13,852 nucleotides of DNA, taken from Monoraphidium neglectum. Lineage: Eukaryota > Chlorophyta > Chlorophyceae > Sphaeropleales > Selenastraceae. The stretch's first letter is position 1. Each line of letters begins with the position of its first letter. A model generated the notes under the pieces. The model had not been told where the DNA came from, ran no database searches, and was given only the letters and a program-made list of their open reading frames with translations. Made by a program: the position numbers and the translations under genes. Location: assembly GCF_000611645.1 (NCBI RefSeq), contig NW_014013328.1:18476-32327 (forward strand), in the 5' to 3' direction. Shown one piece after another: positions 1 to 8,898 of this stretch.

Positions 1-230
1 TGCTGATCCCGCAGCGTCAGCCCCATGGTGGCCGCCGCCCACAGCGTGTTGGACAGGGCCTGGGGTGTTGCCACCTGCTGCTGCTGCACCAACGCCTCCA
101 CCAGCTGCTGCGCCTGCTGATCTGGCAGCGTCAGCCCCATGGTGGCTGCCGCCCACAGCGTGTTGGACATGGCCTGGGGTGTTGCCGCCTGCCGCTGCTG
201 CACCAAGGCTCCCACCAGCTGCTGCGCCTG
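1..230 (-). repeat. Tandem duplication of one 38-residue OPR unit (114-nt period)
   Basis: Positions 1-114 and 115-228 align base for base with about 9 differences and no gaps, so the two units are roughly 92% identical at DNA level. Both encode the SNTLWAAATMGLTL core followed by a Gln-rich helix. The unit length equals one OPR repeat exactly, so the duplication keeps both frame and helical register. More copies may lie beyond the left edge. Confidence 0.85.
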
Positions 231-641
231 CTGCTTATCAATGCTGTATCCGTGAGGTGACAGCACAGATGCTGCATATAGTGCGTTCGCAAGCCCCTGT
301 GCGTTGGTCTCCGCTGCCGCACTGGCAAGCTGGTCCAGGCAGGCGTCAAGCAGCGGTGCCTCTGCAAACGCCGCCTTGCCGCACGCCCACACGATGTTGG
401 AGAGCTCACGCGTCTTGCAGTAACCAAGCTGCGGCTGCAGCCGCACCCACAGCCGCTGCATGAGAGGATGGAAGCATCTGGACGGCAGCCCCTGGTCGCG
501 GATCAGGTGCGCCGATCGCGTGAACGCCGTTGCTATGTGGATGGCGTTGAAAATGCCGCCGTGCTGCTGCTCCAGGTCAACCAGCTGCTGCAGGCTGGGG
601 GCGCGGTTGATTATGCTAGTCAGGAGCTTGTCATCAGGGGC
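1..641 (-). CDS. OPR (octotricopeptide repeat) protein, exon, gene truncated by left window edge
   Basis: Seen: the minus strand is open from 641 down to 1 (213 codons plus 2 nt) and continues off the window. It begins APDDKLLTSIINRAPSLQQL, continues with a helical stretch around NAIHIATAFTR, then has units with the core motifs ELSNIVWACGKA, GLANALYAASVL and, twice, SNTLWAAATMGLTL. The last two units repeat with a period of exactly 114 nt (38 codons). Known: 38-residue helical repeats with an xxLxNxLWAxAxxG core define OPR proteins, nucleus-encoded factors that bind chloroplast or mitochondrial RNA and control its stability, processing or translation. The exon start is placed at 641 because CACACAG precedes it on the minus strand after a pyrimidine-rich stretch, and phase 0 fits a donor at 859/858. 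The same frame stays open somewhat further upstream, but reaches a TGA with no AG acceptor before it, so the exon cannot begin between. RNA target and C terminus (often a RAP domain) are not visible. OPR identity is secure; the exon edge is moderately sure. Confidence 0.85.
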
Positions 642-858
642 CTGTGTGTCCAGGGTGAATCGAGAGGCGGGGACAGATATGAGAGCCGGCCGCAGGGTTT
701 GTTGGGGATCCGAGGGACAGGATGCGAGTGTGTGTCAAGCCGCCTCCCTGCATTAGGTTGTCTGTAGCAGTAGCTTGTCTGCTGCATTAGCTTGTCTGCA
801 GCTCGGAATCCGCACCAGCCACGGCGGGGGCCAACCCTGGATGGCCCCACATCCCCAC

Positions 859-1551
859 CTTGCCGATATTGTGAGCGCCCAAAAATGCTGCACCGGTTGC
901 GCCTGCACCACTGCCATCATCTGAGCCAGCGCCGCGGCCAGCACTGCGGCTTGTTGATCGGACGCTGCCATGTTCGCTGCCTCTGCGCTGCTCGCCCATC
1001 CCGGTACTGTTACTGTGGCGACGGGAGCCACGGCCTCCATCATCAGGGCTGGCATAGCCCACTGATTCACTTTGACCTGTGCCGCCGCCGCCACCGCTGC
1101 TGCTGCTGGCCTGGCTGCCACCCTGGCCGGCTTGCTCTGGCAACCACCCGCCGCCGCGGCCACCACCTCAGCCCCTGGAGCCTCTGCCGCTGCGACCCCT
1201 CGCGCTGCCGCTGTCAGCGGTCCTGCTGCGGCCCTCGCTTCGGCCGCCGTCCGGTCTGCTGCCACTGCGGCTGCCTTGGTCCTGCCCTTCACCGCGGCCA
1301 CCTGCTCTGCCGGCGCTGCGGCCGCCCGTGCTGCTTGCACCCCGCGTGCCTCTCCAGCTGCTGCCAGGGCCTTCGCTGCCGCTGTCTGAGAACGGCACAT
1401 CGCTGATCCCACCAGCACACACGAGCCACGGCCCGCCTGCGAAGGCAGACCGCCGCGGCCGGCGGAGCTGCTGTATTGCATGAAAAGCCGGCCGCCTGCT
1501 GCCAACGCCGCAAGTTGCTTGCAGACCTGCAACCAGCGTATTGAGGCGTTT
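859..1551 (-). CDS. Probable N-terminal Gly/Ser-rich coding region of the same OPR gene (start unresolved)
   Basis: Seen: on the minus strand one frame is open from a TAA at 1554-1552 to about 859, broken only by a TGA at 1170-1168. It reads as Ser/Gly/Arg-rich low-complexity protein (for example GSQASSSSGGGGGTGQ and, near the end, GAAFLGAHNIGK). Third codon positions are largely C (AGC, GGC, CGC), as in the secure exons; the longer Ala-rich overlapping frame at 753-1823 prefers A/G in third positions. A donor CAAG|GTGGGG at 859/858 is in phase 0 and joins cleanly to the exon starting at 641, giving a 217-nt intron. No ATG is found in this frame, so an upstream exon or another arrangement must supply the start. 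The TGA could be spliced out by a roughly 60-nt intron ending at TTGCCAG, or it could be a true break. Inference: disordered linker and possible transit peptide before the OPR array. Confidence 0.42.
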
Positions 1552-2605
1552 TTAAGTTTGTGATAAGAGAGCGATGACGTTGTTGACAATGATGCTGATT
1601 TGTTACGGCGTCTGGAGCCGCTAGACCCATCAAAATATGGATGCCGTGATGGCGCCACTGTCTCTGCTCCCGCCTTGAAGATGGCCAGGGCAGGAACTTG
1701 CGGAGGCACTCCACAGCACGCAGCACGGCAAGCGTCCACACCCACAGAGTCCCCGGGTGACGACCTCCCGCTGAACAGGTGCTGCAGCAGCCAGTCGCGA
1801 CACGTGCAGGACGTGGGCCCCACAAGGGAACCTCAACGTGCTGCGCCCTGGCATGTGGGAGGCCCACTCGCTGGGTGAAACCCGAGGGTGAAGTGCGCCA
1901 GCCTACAGGATTCGCCGCTCAGCCCCGCCCAACAGGCCAGCCTTGCCCCAGACGCTTAGCCCCCGCATTGACGCAAGAAAAAATGCCGGCCGCCCCTGTC
2001 TTGCTGCAAACATTCCCCACAAGCAACGGCAACGCCCCACACAAGTCGCAGAGGGCCGGGGGCACCAGGTGTGCAGTTGCAGTCGACCCGGTACCATAAT
2101 GCAGATGTGCGCCTTGACGCACAACAGAGACAAGCGGCGCCCGTGGACCGCTGCTCACCACAGGGGCTCAGCACACAAAAGCCATTGCAAGCTGTTGATT
2201 TTCTGAACAGCATCTTCAGGGCTGGTTCGCAGCTGCAAACGCGTGCTGAACACAAAATCTAATGACAAGATCAGCGGCAGCCTCGCTCGCAGACAACATG
2301 GGCTCCGATAATTAATATAGGACATTTTCAAACAAACGACCGCAACGTACACTCTCCTGAGCAAGCATGGCACACTCATCGCCACATTCCAGGCACGTAC
2401 AGTCGTACGCAGAGCACTCGGCAGATTGCAGATTTCTCCAAGGGTTGCCCCACATGATGCCCACCTGAGTCTGTCTAGCCCCAGACGCCATTGCCACTGC
2501 CACGTTGCCAAATACATTGAGACGTGCATGGCAGAACACATGATGTTCTCAACCGATGATGCTGCAATCCAGCACCCATCGCCCCCCTGTGCGAATGGAA
2601 CGCAT

Positions 2606-2631
2606 GTGGGTGGGTAAGAGTACCCACCCAC
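2606..2631. repeat. Perfect 11-bp inverted repeat with 4-base loop
   Basis: GTGGGTGGGTA at 2606-2616 is followed by AGAG at 2617-2620 and TACCCACCCAC at 2621-2631, the exact reverse complement. The C-rich arm continues as CCACC beyond the stem. The G-rich arm carries only two GGG runs, so a single-strand G-quadruplex is not supported. Function unknown. Confidence 0.75.
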
Positions 2632-3006
2632 CCACCTGCCCCACAACCCATCTCAGCCAAGAACTGTGCTGCCGTTGAGTCTGCATTAGCACATGCAGAG
2701 CTTTGGAGTTTAGCATGCACTTGTTTGTTTAATGTCACATGTCATTTTCCGCGCTGGTGTTGGATCTTGCAGTACCATATGGGGAGATGAAGGCAGCAGG
2801 GTGCAGAGTGCACCGCTTCTAGCTGGATGTCATTACACAGCAGCTACGATCGAGTCTGACAAAAATATTGGCGTGGACGTGACGTGCGAAGGATGCTATC
2901 AGCGGCACAACAGGCGGGAACCGCTTGGGTGGCGTCCAGCAGGCATGGTGGCGCCACTGGAGGCAGAAGAGCAAGCGCAGGGGGCGGTTTGCTGCCGCAG
3001 CTGCAT

Positions 3007-3112
3007 CTGCTGCTGCTGCTGCTGCTGCCGCTGCTGCCGCTGCTGCCGCTGCTGCTGCTGCTGCTACCGCTGCTGCTGCCGCTGCTGCTGCTGCTGCCGC
3101 CGCTGCTGCTGC
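3007..3112. repeat. Imperfect (CTG/CAG)n trinucleotide tract
   Basis: About 106 bases of CTG units interrupted at intervals by CCG and one ACC. It creates open frames of poly-Leu, poly-Cys and poly-Ala in several registers and on both strands, so these are not evidence for coding. It lies about 740 bp upstream of the RRM/U-box start. Such tracts expand and contract by slippage and can form hairpins. Confidence 0.85.
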
Positions 3113-3635
3113 ACAGATGGGTCGAAGGGCCCCTTTGTTGGGCCGGGCCCAACCGGTCAGCAATGGCTTGACCCCCCTGCTGCCCAACGGCTCAGCCACG
3201 ACCTCAGCACAATTTTTGCAATCGCCAGCACAACAATCTTGCCTTAATACCTTGCCTGCACCACATGCTGCCCTGGCCGCTCCCGGGTGTGCCCAGCGAC
3301 AGCGCCTCACCACCGAGTTAGTACTACACACAAGAGGCCTTTCGCCTCCCAGCCTCCACTGCTGGTGACCTCCGGTTCAGACAATATACTACAAGTTTCT
3401 TGCAACATAGCACACCCGACCAGCGGACGGGCCCACGTCGGAGACCACTTGTTGCTGGACCAGATCTTTGGCGCCCTGTGTGCCACGCGCCGACCATCCA
3501 AGACATCAGGCTCAATCCAAGTGCTTCTTTTTGGGCCGTTTCGACAGCTGATCAACCGGTGAGGCGCGGAAGGGCTGATGCATGTCCTGCGGCCGCGCTG
3601 TGAGGGTTTACAAGGTTACATGAGCGTGCTGAGAA

Positions 3636-3656
3636 GCTTATCATGATATTATGAAT
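3636..3656 (+). promoter_or_regulatory. AT-rich patch, possible core promoter of the RRM/U-box gene
   Basis: CTTATCATGATATTATGAAT is markedly AT-rich against GC-rich surroundings and lies about 200 bp before the preferred ATG at 3851 but only 15-30 bp before an upstream in-frame ATG at 3671. If it acts as a TATA element, transcription would start near or after 3671, which favours 3851 as the initiator. No perfect TATA box is present. Confidence 0.25.
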
Positions 3657-3850
3657 CCAGCTGTTAAGCCATGCCGACGCAGATTACCCCCACGCGTGCC
3701 CTTCTCGGCGACCTACAAGCAGGTCACGCGCCCGACCCCCACCCCTGCCCGGGCGGCGCCTCCCGTGCCGCTCCCAAGTGTGTCCACACACCCCGCCACA
3801 TCCACCCGGCAGCGGCCACGGAAAAGGGTGCCGCAGCGCGAGGGGGCGCC

Positions 3851-6057
3851 ATGGCGGCTATGGCGGGCGGCATGGGCGGTGGCGGCGGCGACATGCATTC
3901 CTCCATGCGGCCCTACATGCGGCTGCAAAACCTCTTTGTCCGCGAGATCGACACCAGCCTGCCGCGCGACGTCGTGATTTCGGAGCTCCAGAAACACTGC
4001 GGGCCGTCCATGGGCAAGGTAGTCGTGCCCGTGTCGGACTCGACGGGCGGCATCCTGGGCATTGCTTACCTCAATTACCTCAACCAAGCTGAAGGTGAGG
4101 CGCCCGATTTTTCGCGGCGCTGGGCCGCGGCTGGCGCGTGACGCATGTCCGCATGGAAGCCCATGCAACGACCTCGCAGCCCGCATGGTCGCTCGTACGC
4201 CTTGCGCCATCGCCCTGTGGTCCCGCCCGCGACGACCCCGCGTTTGCGCCATGCAGCTGCGCGCGTGCTGGAGCGCATGCGGTTCTCCATGACCGTCTGC
4301 AACAAGCCCGTGCGGCTGACGCACGCTGTGGAGCCGCGGTGGCGCGACCACCTGTTTGGGCCCTTCGGGTTCAGGTTCCAGCTGAATATCAAGGTGGGGG
4401 CCCGATCCTGGGATCCGAGGGGCGCTGGCTGAGTGGTGTTGGCTGCATGCTGGCTGCGCTCTGCTGTTGTTTTGCGGCGTGGTCTGCTGGGGATTGCGGG
4501 GGCACGGGATACGGGCCGCGGACTGTGCCGGTGCGTGATTGCTGTGAGGCGTTGTGCGGTGCCGGGCTCAGGCGGGATGGCTGGTGGCCAGGGTTTGCCA
4601 AGCCCGAGTGGACCAAAGTAATCCGGCTCTGCTGTAGCGTTTGCCAGCAGAGCAGGATGGGGCACAGAGGCGGCATTACTTCAGTGGGCCTTGTTGGTGG
4701 TCATACCGCCGTATGCAAGAGTGGGGCATGCCTGTAGTGGGGCGCCCGGCGCTGTCAACCCACTTCTCAGCACAGCTTCCTTCGAGTGATGCGGCTCGGC
4801 TCACGCACCTGCACCCTACACGCTGCACACCCCGCCTGTGCTTGTTGCCTTTTGAAGGGCCTTTCACACGAGGTGGACGAGCCCACCCTTTTTGAGCGGT
4901 TCTCGAAGTATGGGGACGTCTACCAGGTCAGGGTGGAGGAGGACGACTACAGCCGCCGCAGCGCATCGGTGAGCCACCCCGTGCACCTTGGGCTGGCATC
5001 TGTCACTGGTCACAACCCAGGTGGTCATGCATGACGGGAGGGTCTGGATTCCTTGTTGAGGTGTTTGAGGTGGACTTGCCAGCTGCAACCGCTCTCGGCA
5101 TAATGAAAGACACATGCAAGGCTGGCAGCTTTGCTTCTAGACAGTCCCAGCACTGCATGGCTTCGGCATGTGCTTTTGCAATCCAGGTTGCGTGCATGGC
5201 TGAAGGTCCCTCCCTTCAATCACCGCCGGGTGAACACCCCCCCCCCACCCACCCAAGGTCCAATTTTTGGATGAGGCTAGTGCTCAACATGCACTCCGCG
5301 CTGAAAACGGCCAGCCCATCTGCGGCCAGCGCGTGAGTGTGGAGCAGCACGTGGGCCGCGGGGGCTACGGCGGCAGCGGCGGCGGCGGTGGCGGCGGGGC
5401 CATGGCCGGCGGCAGCATGGGCAGTGGCAACATGGGCGGCGGCAGCATGGGGGGCGGCAATATGAGCGGCGGCGGCATGGGACCCGGCGGCCAAGGGTGC
5501 GCAGGGGCCCGAAGCAGGGGCTGCTTGGCGCCTGATGTGCGAATGAAACGCCACCACGCTCCGATTGCGCCAGCTGTGTGCTCCCTGGCACCTCCACTGC
5601 CCTTCATGTCTACTGCCCCGGCAACAATTTGCTCCGCAGCGGCCCACCGCTCCCGGGAACGCACGCCGACATCAACTGGAACTTTGGCAACGCGCGCCGC
5701 CCCTCGGGCAGCAGCTCAGCCAGCGGCGGCGGCCAGGCCCCGCACCCTGCGGGCGCAGGCGCGGGCGCGCCCGCACCTGTGCCCGGGATGCTGCCCGGGG
5801 TGCCCGCGGGCCCAGGCGCGCACCACGGCCCCGGTGCGGCCCGCGCGCCCTACGCGCCAGGCGCGGGCGTGCAGCCGGCGCCGCCGCGGCGGCAGTCGTC
5901 GCCGGGCCTGGCGCCGCACCTTTCGATCATGCTCGACAAGCAGAGCGAGTCCCTCGGGATCCCCGTGCCAGGATCGGGCGACAACGGTGCACAGGGCGGT
6001 GGCAACGGCGCACCCGCGGCGGCGGCCGTCAGCTACGACTCATCTGCGTCGGGCATG

Positions 6058-6102
<45 letters not shown>

Positions 6103-6586
6103 AAGCAGCAGCAGCGGCAGCAGCAGCACCAGAACCAGAACCAGAACCACCCCCATCACCACGCGCCGTCGCACCACCAGTCATCCTCACACGCCGCGGG
6201 GCCCCACACCACTTACGCGCCCGCAACTGCCAACGGCGGCCCAGGCACTGCCGGCACGGCGGCTTCTCAGCATGCCAATGCAGTGGCAGTGGCGGCGGCC
6301 ACTGCGGCAGTGCAGCAGATGCACATGCGGACTGCGAGTGGCAGCTTTGCGCCCCCCCACGCCGTCGCGCCAGGCGTGCGGACCCTCATCAAGCAAGCCG
6401 CCAGCCGCCTGGATATGATGGCCGAGCTGCTGCGCTGCCCCATCACGCGGGTGCGCACCCTGTGTCACGCGGTCCCCCGCGCTGCAAATCTGTGATCTTG
6501 TGCCCCGGACGGCTACCAAAAACGCGCGGGGTTGAGAGGCGCCTGTCACCCTGAGGAAGCGCGAGGATTATGGACGCACGCACGAG

Positions 6587-6619
<33 letters not shown>

Positions 6620-7176
6620 AGATACGTTTGCACACACACGCAAGCTCTCACAAACACACGAACACACGCACACACACACGCACCTGCACATGCACACGCA
6701 CAACGCACGCACACACATGTACGGCATGCAACACAGGCACATGCACACACACATATGCACGCGCACACACGCATCCGCGCAAGCACCCATCTTAGACAAT
6801 CACACGATCTCACAATCCCTTGGTTTGCAGGAGGTCTTCCGGGACCCCGTCGTCGCCAGCGACGGCCAGACGTACGGTGCGCACCTGAGCGCTGCGGCAG
6901 CGCGCTGCGCGGCACAACTGCAGGCTCGAAGCGTGTTTCGTAATGCCGCTGTCCTCACTGCCCGTATCGCCCTCGACCCCCCCCCCCCCATCTCCTCTTT
7001 CCTCCCACAACTGCAAACTCGTTGAACCCGCAGAGCGCGCCGCCATCACCAGCTGGATGAGCCAGAGCGAGACCAGCCCCCTGACCCACCAGCCCCTGGC
7101 TCGCGGCGTGCTGCTGCCAAACAAGCTGATCAAGTCGATGGTGGACGAGCTCGCCCCCCCTGGCATAGTGATCTGA
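3851..7176 (+). CDS. RRM-RRM-polyQ-U-box protein, putative RNA-binding E3 ubiquitin ligase (7 exons, complete)
   Basis: Exons: 3851-4094, 4257-4393, 4858-4968, 5258-5496, 5640-6450, 6831-6876, 7034-7176. All introns are GT..AG, all phases match, and the sum is 1731 nt (576 residues plus TGA). Domains: RRM1 at about 28-105 (RNP2 LFVREI, RNP1-like LGIAYLNY); RRM2 at about 124-196 (LNIKGL, then LFERFSKYGDVYQVRV); a Gly/Met-rich segment at about 199-243 with GGSM/GGNM units; a Pro/Ala/Gly-rich disordered region; 13 Gln at 386-398, then His/Asn/Gln-rich sequence; a U-box at about 505-572 with CPIT, DPVVASDGQTYERAAI, TSW, SPLTHQPL and LLPN in family order. Known: the RRM pair resembles poly(A)-binding proteins in spacing; U-boxes recruit E2 enzymes without zinc. 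Inference: it ubiquitinates RNA-bound proteins, or itself, in cytosol or nucleus. Start: 3851 (GCCATGGCG) is a strong context; in-frame ATG 3671 would add 60 residues (636 in total). Two introns split the U-box. Confidence 0.9.
6060..6160 (+). repeat. CAG tract encoding polyQ and His/Asn/Gln-rich sequence within exon 5
   Basis: From 6064 to 6102 there are twelve consecutive CAG codons and one CAA (13 Gln), then AAG, more CAG codons with CGG and CAC interruptions, and CAG-AAC repeats leading into His-rich sequence. The near-pure CAG run suggests recent slippage and likely length variation between strains. Such segments often drive protein condensation. Confidence 0.9.
6574..6780 (+). repeat. 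CA-rich microsatellite in intron 5 of the RRM/U-box gene
   Basis: A pure (CA)n run at about 6589-6617 is followed by about 160 bases of degenerate CA/CACG repeats. It lies wholly in the intron 6451-6830, between the first two coding pieces of the U-box. The Thr/His and Cys/Val open frames across it are repeat artefacts. Confidence 0.9.
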
Positions 7177-8529
7177 TCTCTGCCTGGCCTGTGCAGGTCG
7201 CTCCATCCTCTTATGCGCTTTGCGGGTCGGTGGCGGCGTGACTGGAGCGGCAAAGAATGATTGTTTTCGAGTGTGTTCCGCCGGCAAGACGGCGAGGGGC
7301 GGCCGCGCTGGGTGAGTGCTGCCGCAAGAACGGCCAAGGGGGGTTTTCACTGTTCGCCAACACGCGTCCAACGCCAGGCTCCAGGCCAACGTCGGCTTCG
7401 ACGCCTGCCCACACGCTCCCCTTCACGCCCGCGTTTGTGTGGGTGCGCCGTCGCCTCAGAGCGCTCCTTGCTGCGCACCCGCGGGCGTCTGATAGTCTGC
7501 CACCGTCGCGACGGCCGGCCCGTCCCATTTCTTAGCACCGCTTGGTGCCATGGCGCCGGCTTGGGCCCGCGCGCAACGCCCATGCGCCCCGATCTGCAGC
7601 ACTTGTCAGCACACAGCAGCGGTCGCCTGCGCAGGCCCGCGCTTTCCGCCGCTCACAGTTCCAACCCTGCCTGCGCCGCCGCGCCCCACTCCCACGTCGC
7701 GCCCGCGTGTATGCACACGCGCACAGAATGCGCGCGTGGGGGGTGCATCAAAACTCACTCAAACACGGCGTGCCTCCGCGGCACGCTCTGCACTTCATCA
7801 CGCCGCACGGCTTTGAGGAAGGGGGTGGGGCGGCTCTTGCGCGTTAGCGCCCTGGTTGGGGTGCCGCGCGACCAGCCTTACTAAGTTGGCCGCACATGAG
7901 CACACACTGATTTGACCCTGGCCGCCGTGCAAGCACTTGGCGGTGGCAGCTGCCCCTTCCCCCCCCTGTCCCCCTTTCCTCCGTTGCCCCTCTTCCACTG
8001 CCTGCTGCCCATGGCACGGCGCCCTAGTGTCACCAAACCTGGCGGCCCCCTATCCCCGGCCTGCGTCTTGCGCTGCAGCGCCCGCAGCGCCTCAACCTCC
8101 CTGCCGGCTCCCAGATGCGCCTCACACAAACAGCGTGGGAGCACGGCAACAGCACCGCTCACACGCCTTGGGCCGTCCCACGTGGGCCAAGGACCAACCG
8201 AACCGCCTCCAAGCATTGGATCAGCCTGCCCAGTACCGTGACCTGCGGGACGAGCGGCAGTGTTGCTTGCCACTGGGCATGCCGGGTATTAGAGATGTGC
8301 CTGGTATGGCATCCACAGTCTTGGCGCGGCCACGTCTGGCGCTCTGCCGTTCAAACCACCAATAATAACAGTGGCCTCGTCCGCGCCACGTTGCCTTTGC
8401 CCTTGCTCCTTTCTGCGCTGTCCAACAGCAGCAGCACGTTCGCACAGCTGCAGTGACTGGTGCTAGAAAGGGATGGCATTGGCAGTTCTGTGGCACCAAA
8501 ATGTGCAGTGTCTACAGGGTGGAGCACTG

Positions 8530-8534
8530 TGTAA
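8530..8534 (+). terminator. Candidate TGTAA polyadenylation signal
   Basis: TGTAA is the commonest green-algal poly(A) signal. This is the only plus-strand copy seen between the RRM/U-box stop and the second OPR gene. Its distance from the stop, about 1.35 kb, makes the assignment weak. Confidence 0.2.
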
Positions 8535-8784
8535 GGCATACTATTATTAGCAAAGTGGTGCAGCATAATGACCTCTTTACCTGGTTTTCATGGCCTCTAC
8601 ACGCACAAGAACCCGCTGCTACCGTAGATCCGACCGCTCGTTGCCCGTTGCCGTCAGCAGCTTACAGACCAGTCTTGACCCTGGGGCCGCGACAATGACT
8701 GACACTGATTCACTCCATTAACCTGGTAAAGCCCAAGTGCTACCTAAGCGTGTCCTTGCACACTCCCTGAGGTCTCGGTTCGGT

Positions 8785-8794
8785 ACTTAAAAGC
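8785..8794 (+). promoter_or_regulatory. TATA-like element upstream of the second OPR gene
   Basis: ACTTAAAAGC lies about 100 bp before the proposed ATG at 8895, a reasonable distance for a TATA-like core element followed by a short 5' UTR. It stands out in GC-rich surroundings. Transcript data are not available here. Confidence 0.35.
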
Positions 8795-8883
8795 AGCGAG
8801 AAGAGCATAGAACAATTCAAAGACTATGGTGGAGCGTTTGCGTAGATAGCTTGCGTAGTTCGCAGCGCGCAGACGGCGTTGGC

Positions 8884-8898
8884 ATGGCACCAGCATGA
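8884..8898 (+). other. Four-codon upstream ORF overlapping the proposed start (ATGA)
   Basis: ATG GCA CCA GCA TGA begins 11 nt before the main ATG, in another frame; its stop TGA at 8896-8898 overlaps the main ATG at 8895-8897. This could reduce initiation at 8895 or favour the next in-frame ATG at 8922 (GCAATGGCG, a better context), which would shorten the protein by 9 residues. Confidence 0.4.

Larger units (their letters stand above)
1552..3670. other. Intergenic region without a recognised gene
   Basis: No open frame here resembles a known family, and no codon-biased exon series with matching splice phases could be assembled. The 1554-2900 stretch is less GC-rich than the genes. It separates the leftward OPR gene from the rightward RRM/U-box gene, so both promoters probably lie here. 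Recognisable contents are a TTAAAAA motif on the minus strand near 1550-1556, a hairpin at 2606-2631, a CTG tract at 3007-3112 and an AT-rich patch near 3636-3656. First exons of either gene could be hidden here, notably one supplying the ATG of the OPR gene. Confidence 0.5.
7177..8894. other. Region without a recognised gene: probable 3' UTR, intergenic DNA and next promoter
   Basis: Several open frames over 100 codons exist, but none has a recognisable domain and none can be extended by phase-matched splicing into a plausible protein. The first TGTAA (usual green-algal poly(A) signal) on the plus strand after the stop at 7176 is at 8530-8534, which would imply a very long 3' UTR, an intron in it, or a non-canonical signal. 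From about 8450 the GC content falls, consistent with intergenic or promoter DNA for the downstream gene. Confidence 0.5.

Noticed and set aside
1..230. Regular direct repeats that could suggest a CRISPR array
   Set aside because: The 114-nt period is contiguous with no spacers and encodes exact 38-residue OPR units; the window is eukaryotic.
1..641. PPR or TPR protein instead of OPR
   Set aside because: The 38-residue period and the NxLWAxAxxG core fit OPR; PPR (35) and TPR (34) have other lengths and signature residues.
753..1823. A 356-codon Ala-rich open frame on the minus strand
   Set aside because: Its third codon positions are mostly A/G rather than C, and its frame does not join in phase to the secure OPR exon through the donor at 859. 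The overlapping Ser/Gly-rich frame fits codon bias and phase better. I cannot exclude that its ATG at 1481-1479 is used for a short first exon.
2155..2646. A 163-codon minus-strand open frame in the intergenic region
   Set aside because: No recognisable domain, no codon bias like that of the secure exons, and no plausible splice partners. It could still be a lineage-specific gene, but the sequence does not support it.
2732..3368. Poly-Cys, poly-Leu and poly-Ala proteins on both strands
   Set aside because: All arise from the CTG/CAG tract at 3007-3112 being open in several registers; none has conserved sequence outside the tract.
4138..4737. A 199-codon plus-strand open frame
   Set aside because: It runs through intron 1, exon 2 and intron 2 of the RRM/U-box gene in a different frame from the RRM sequence.
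6443..7025. Thr/His-rich (plus) and Cys/Val-rich (minus) proteins
   Set aside because: These translate the CA microsatellite inside intron 5; the real coding parts here are the U-box exons. Similar frames at 9600-10151 and 12499-13716 are rejected for the same reason.
7261..8456. Several open frames of 100-200 codons on both strands after the RRM/U-box gene
   Set aside because: They overlap in conflicting frames, look like random GC-rich translation, and match no family I know.
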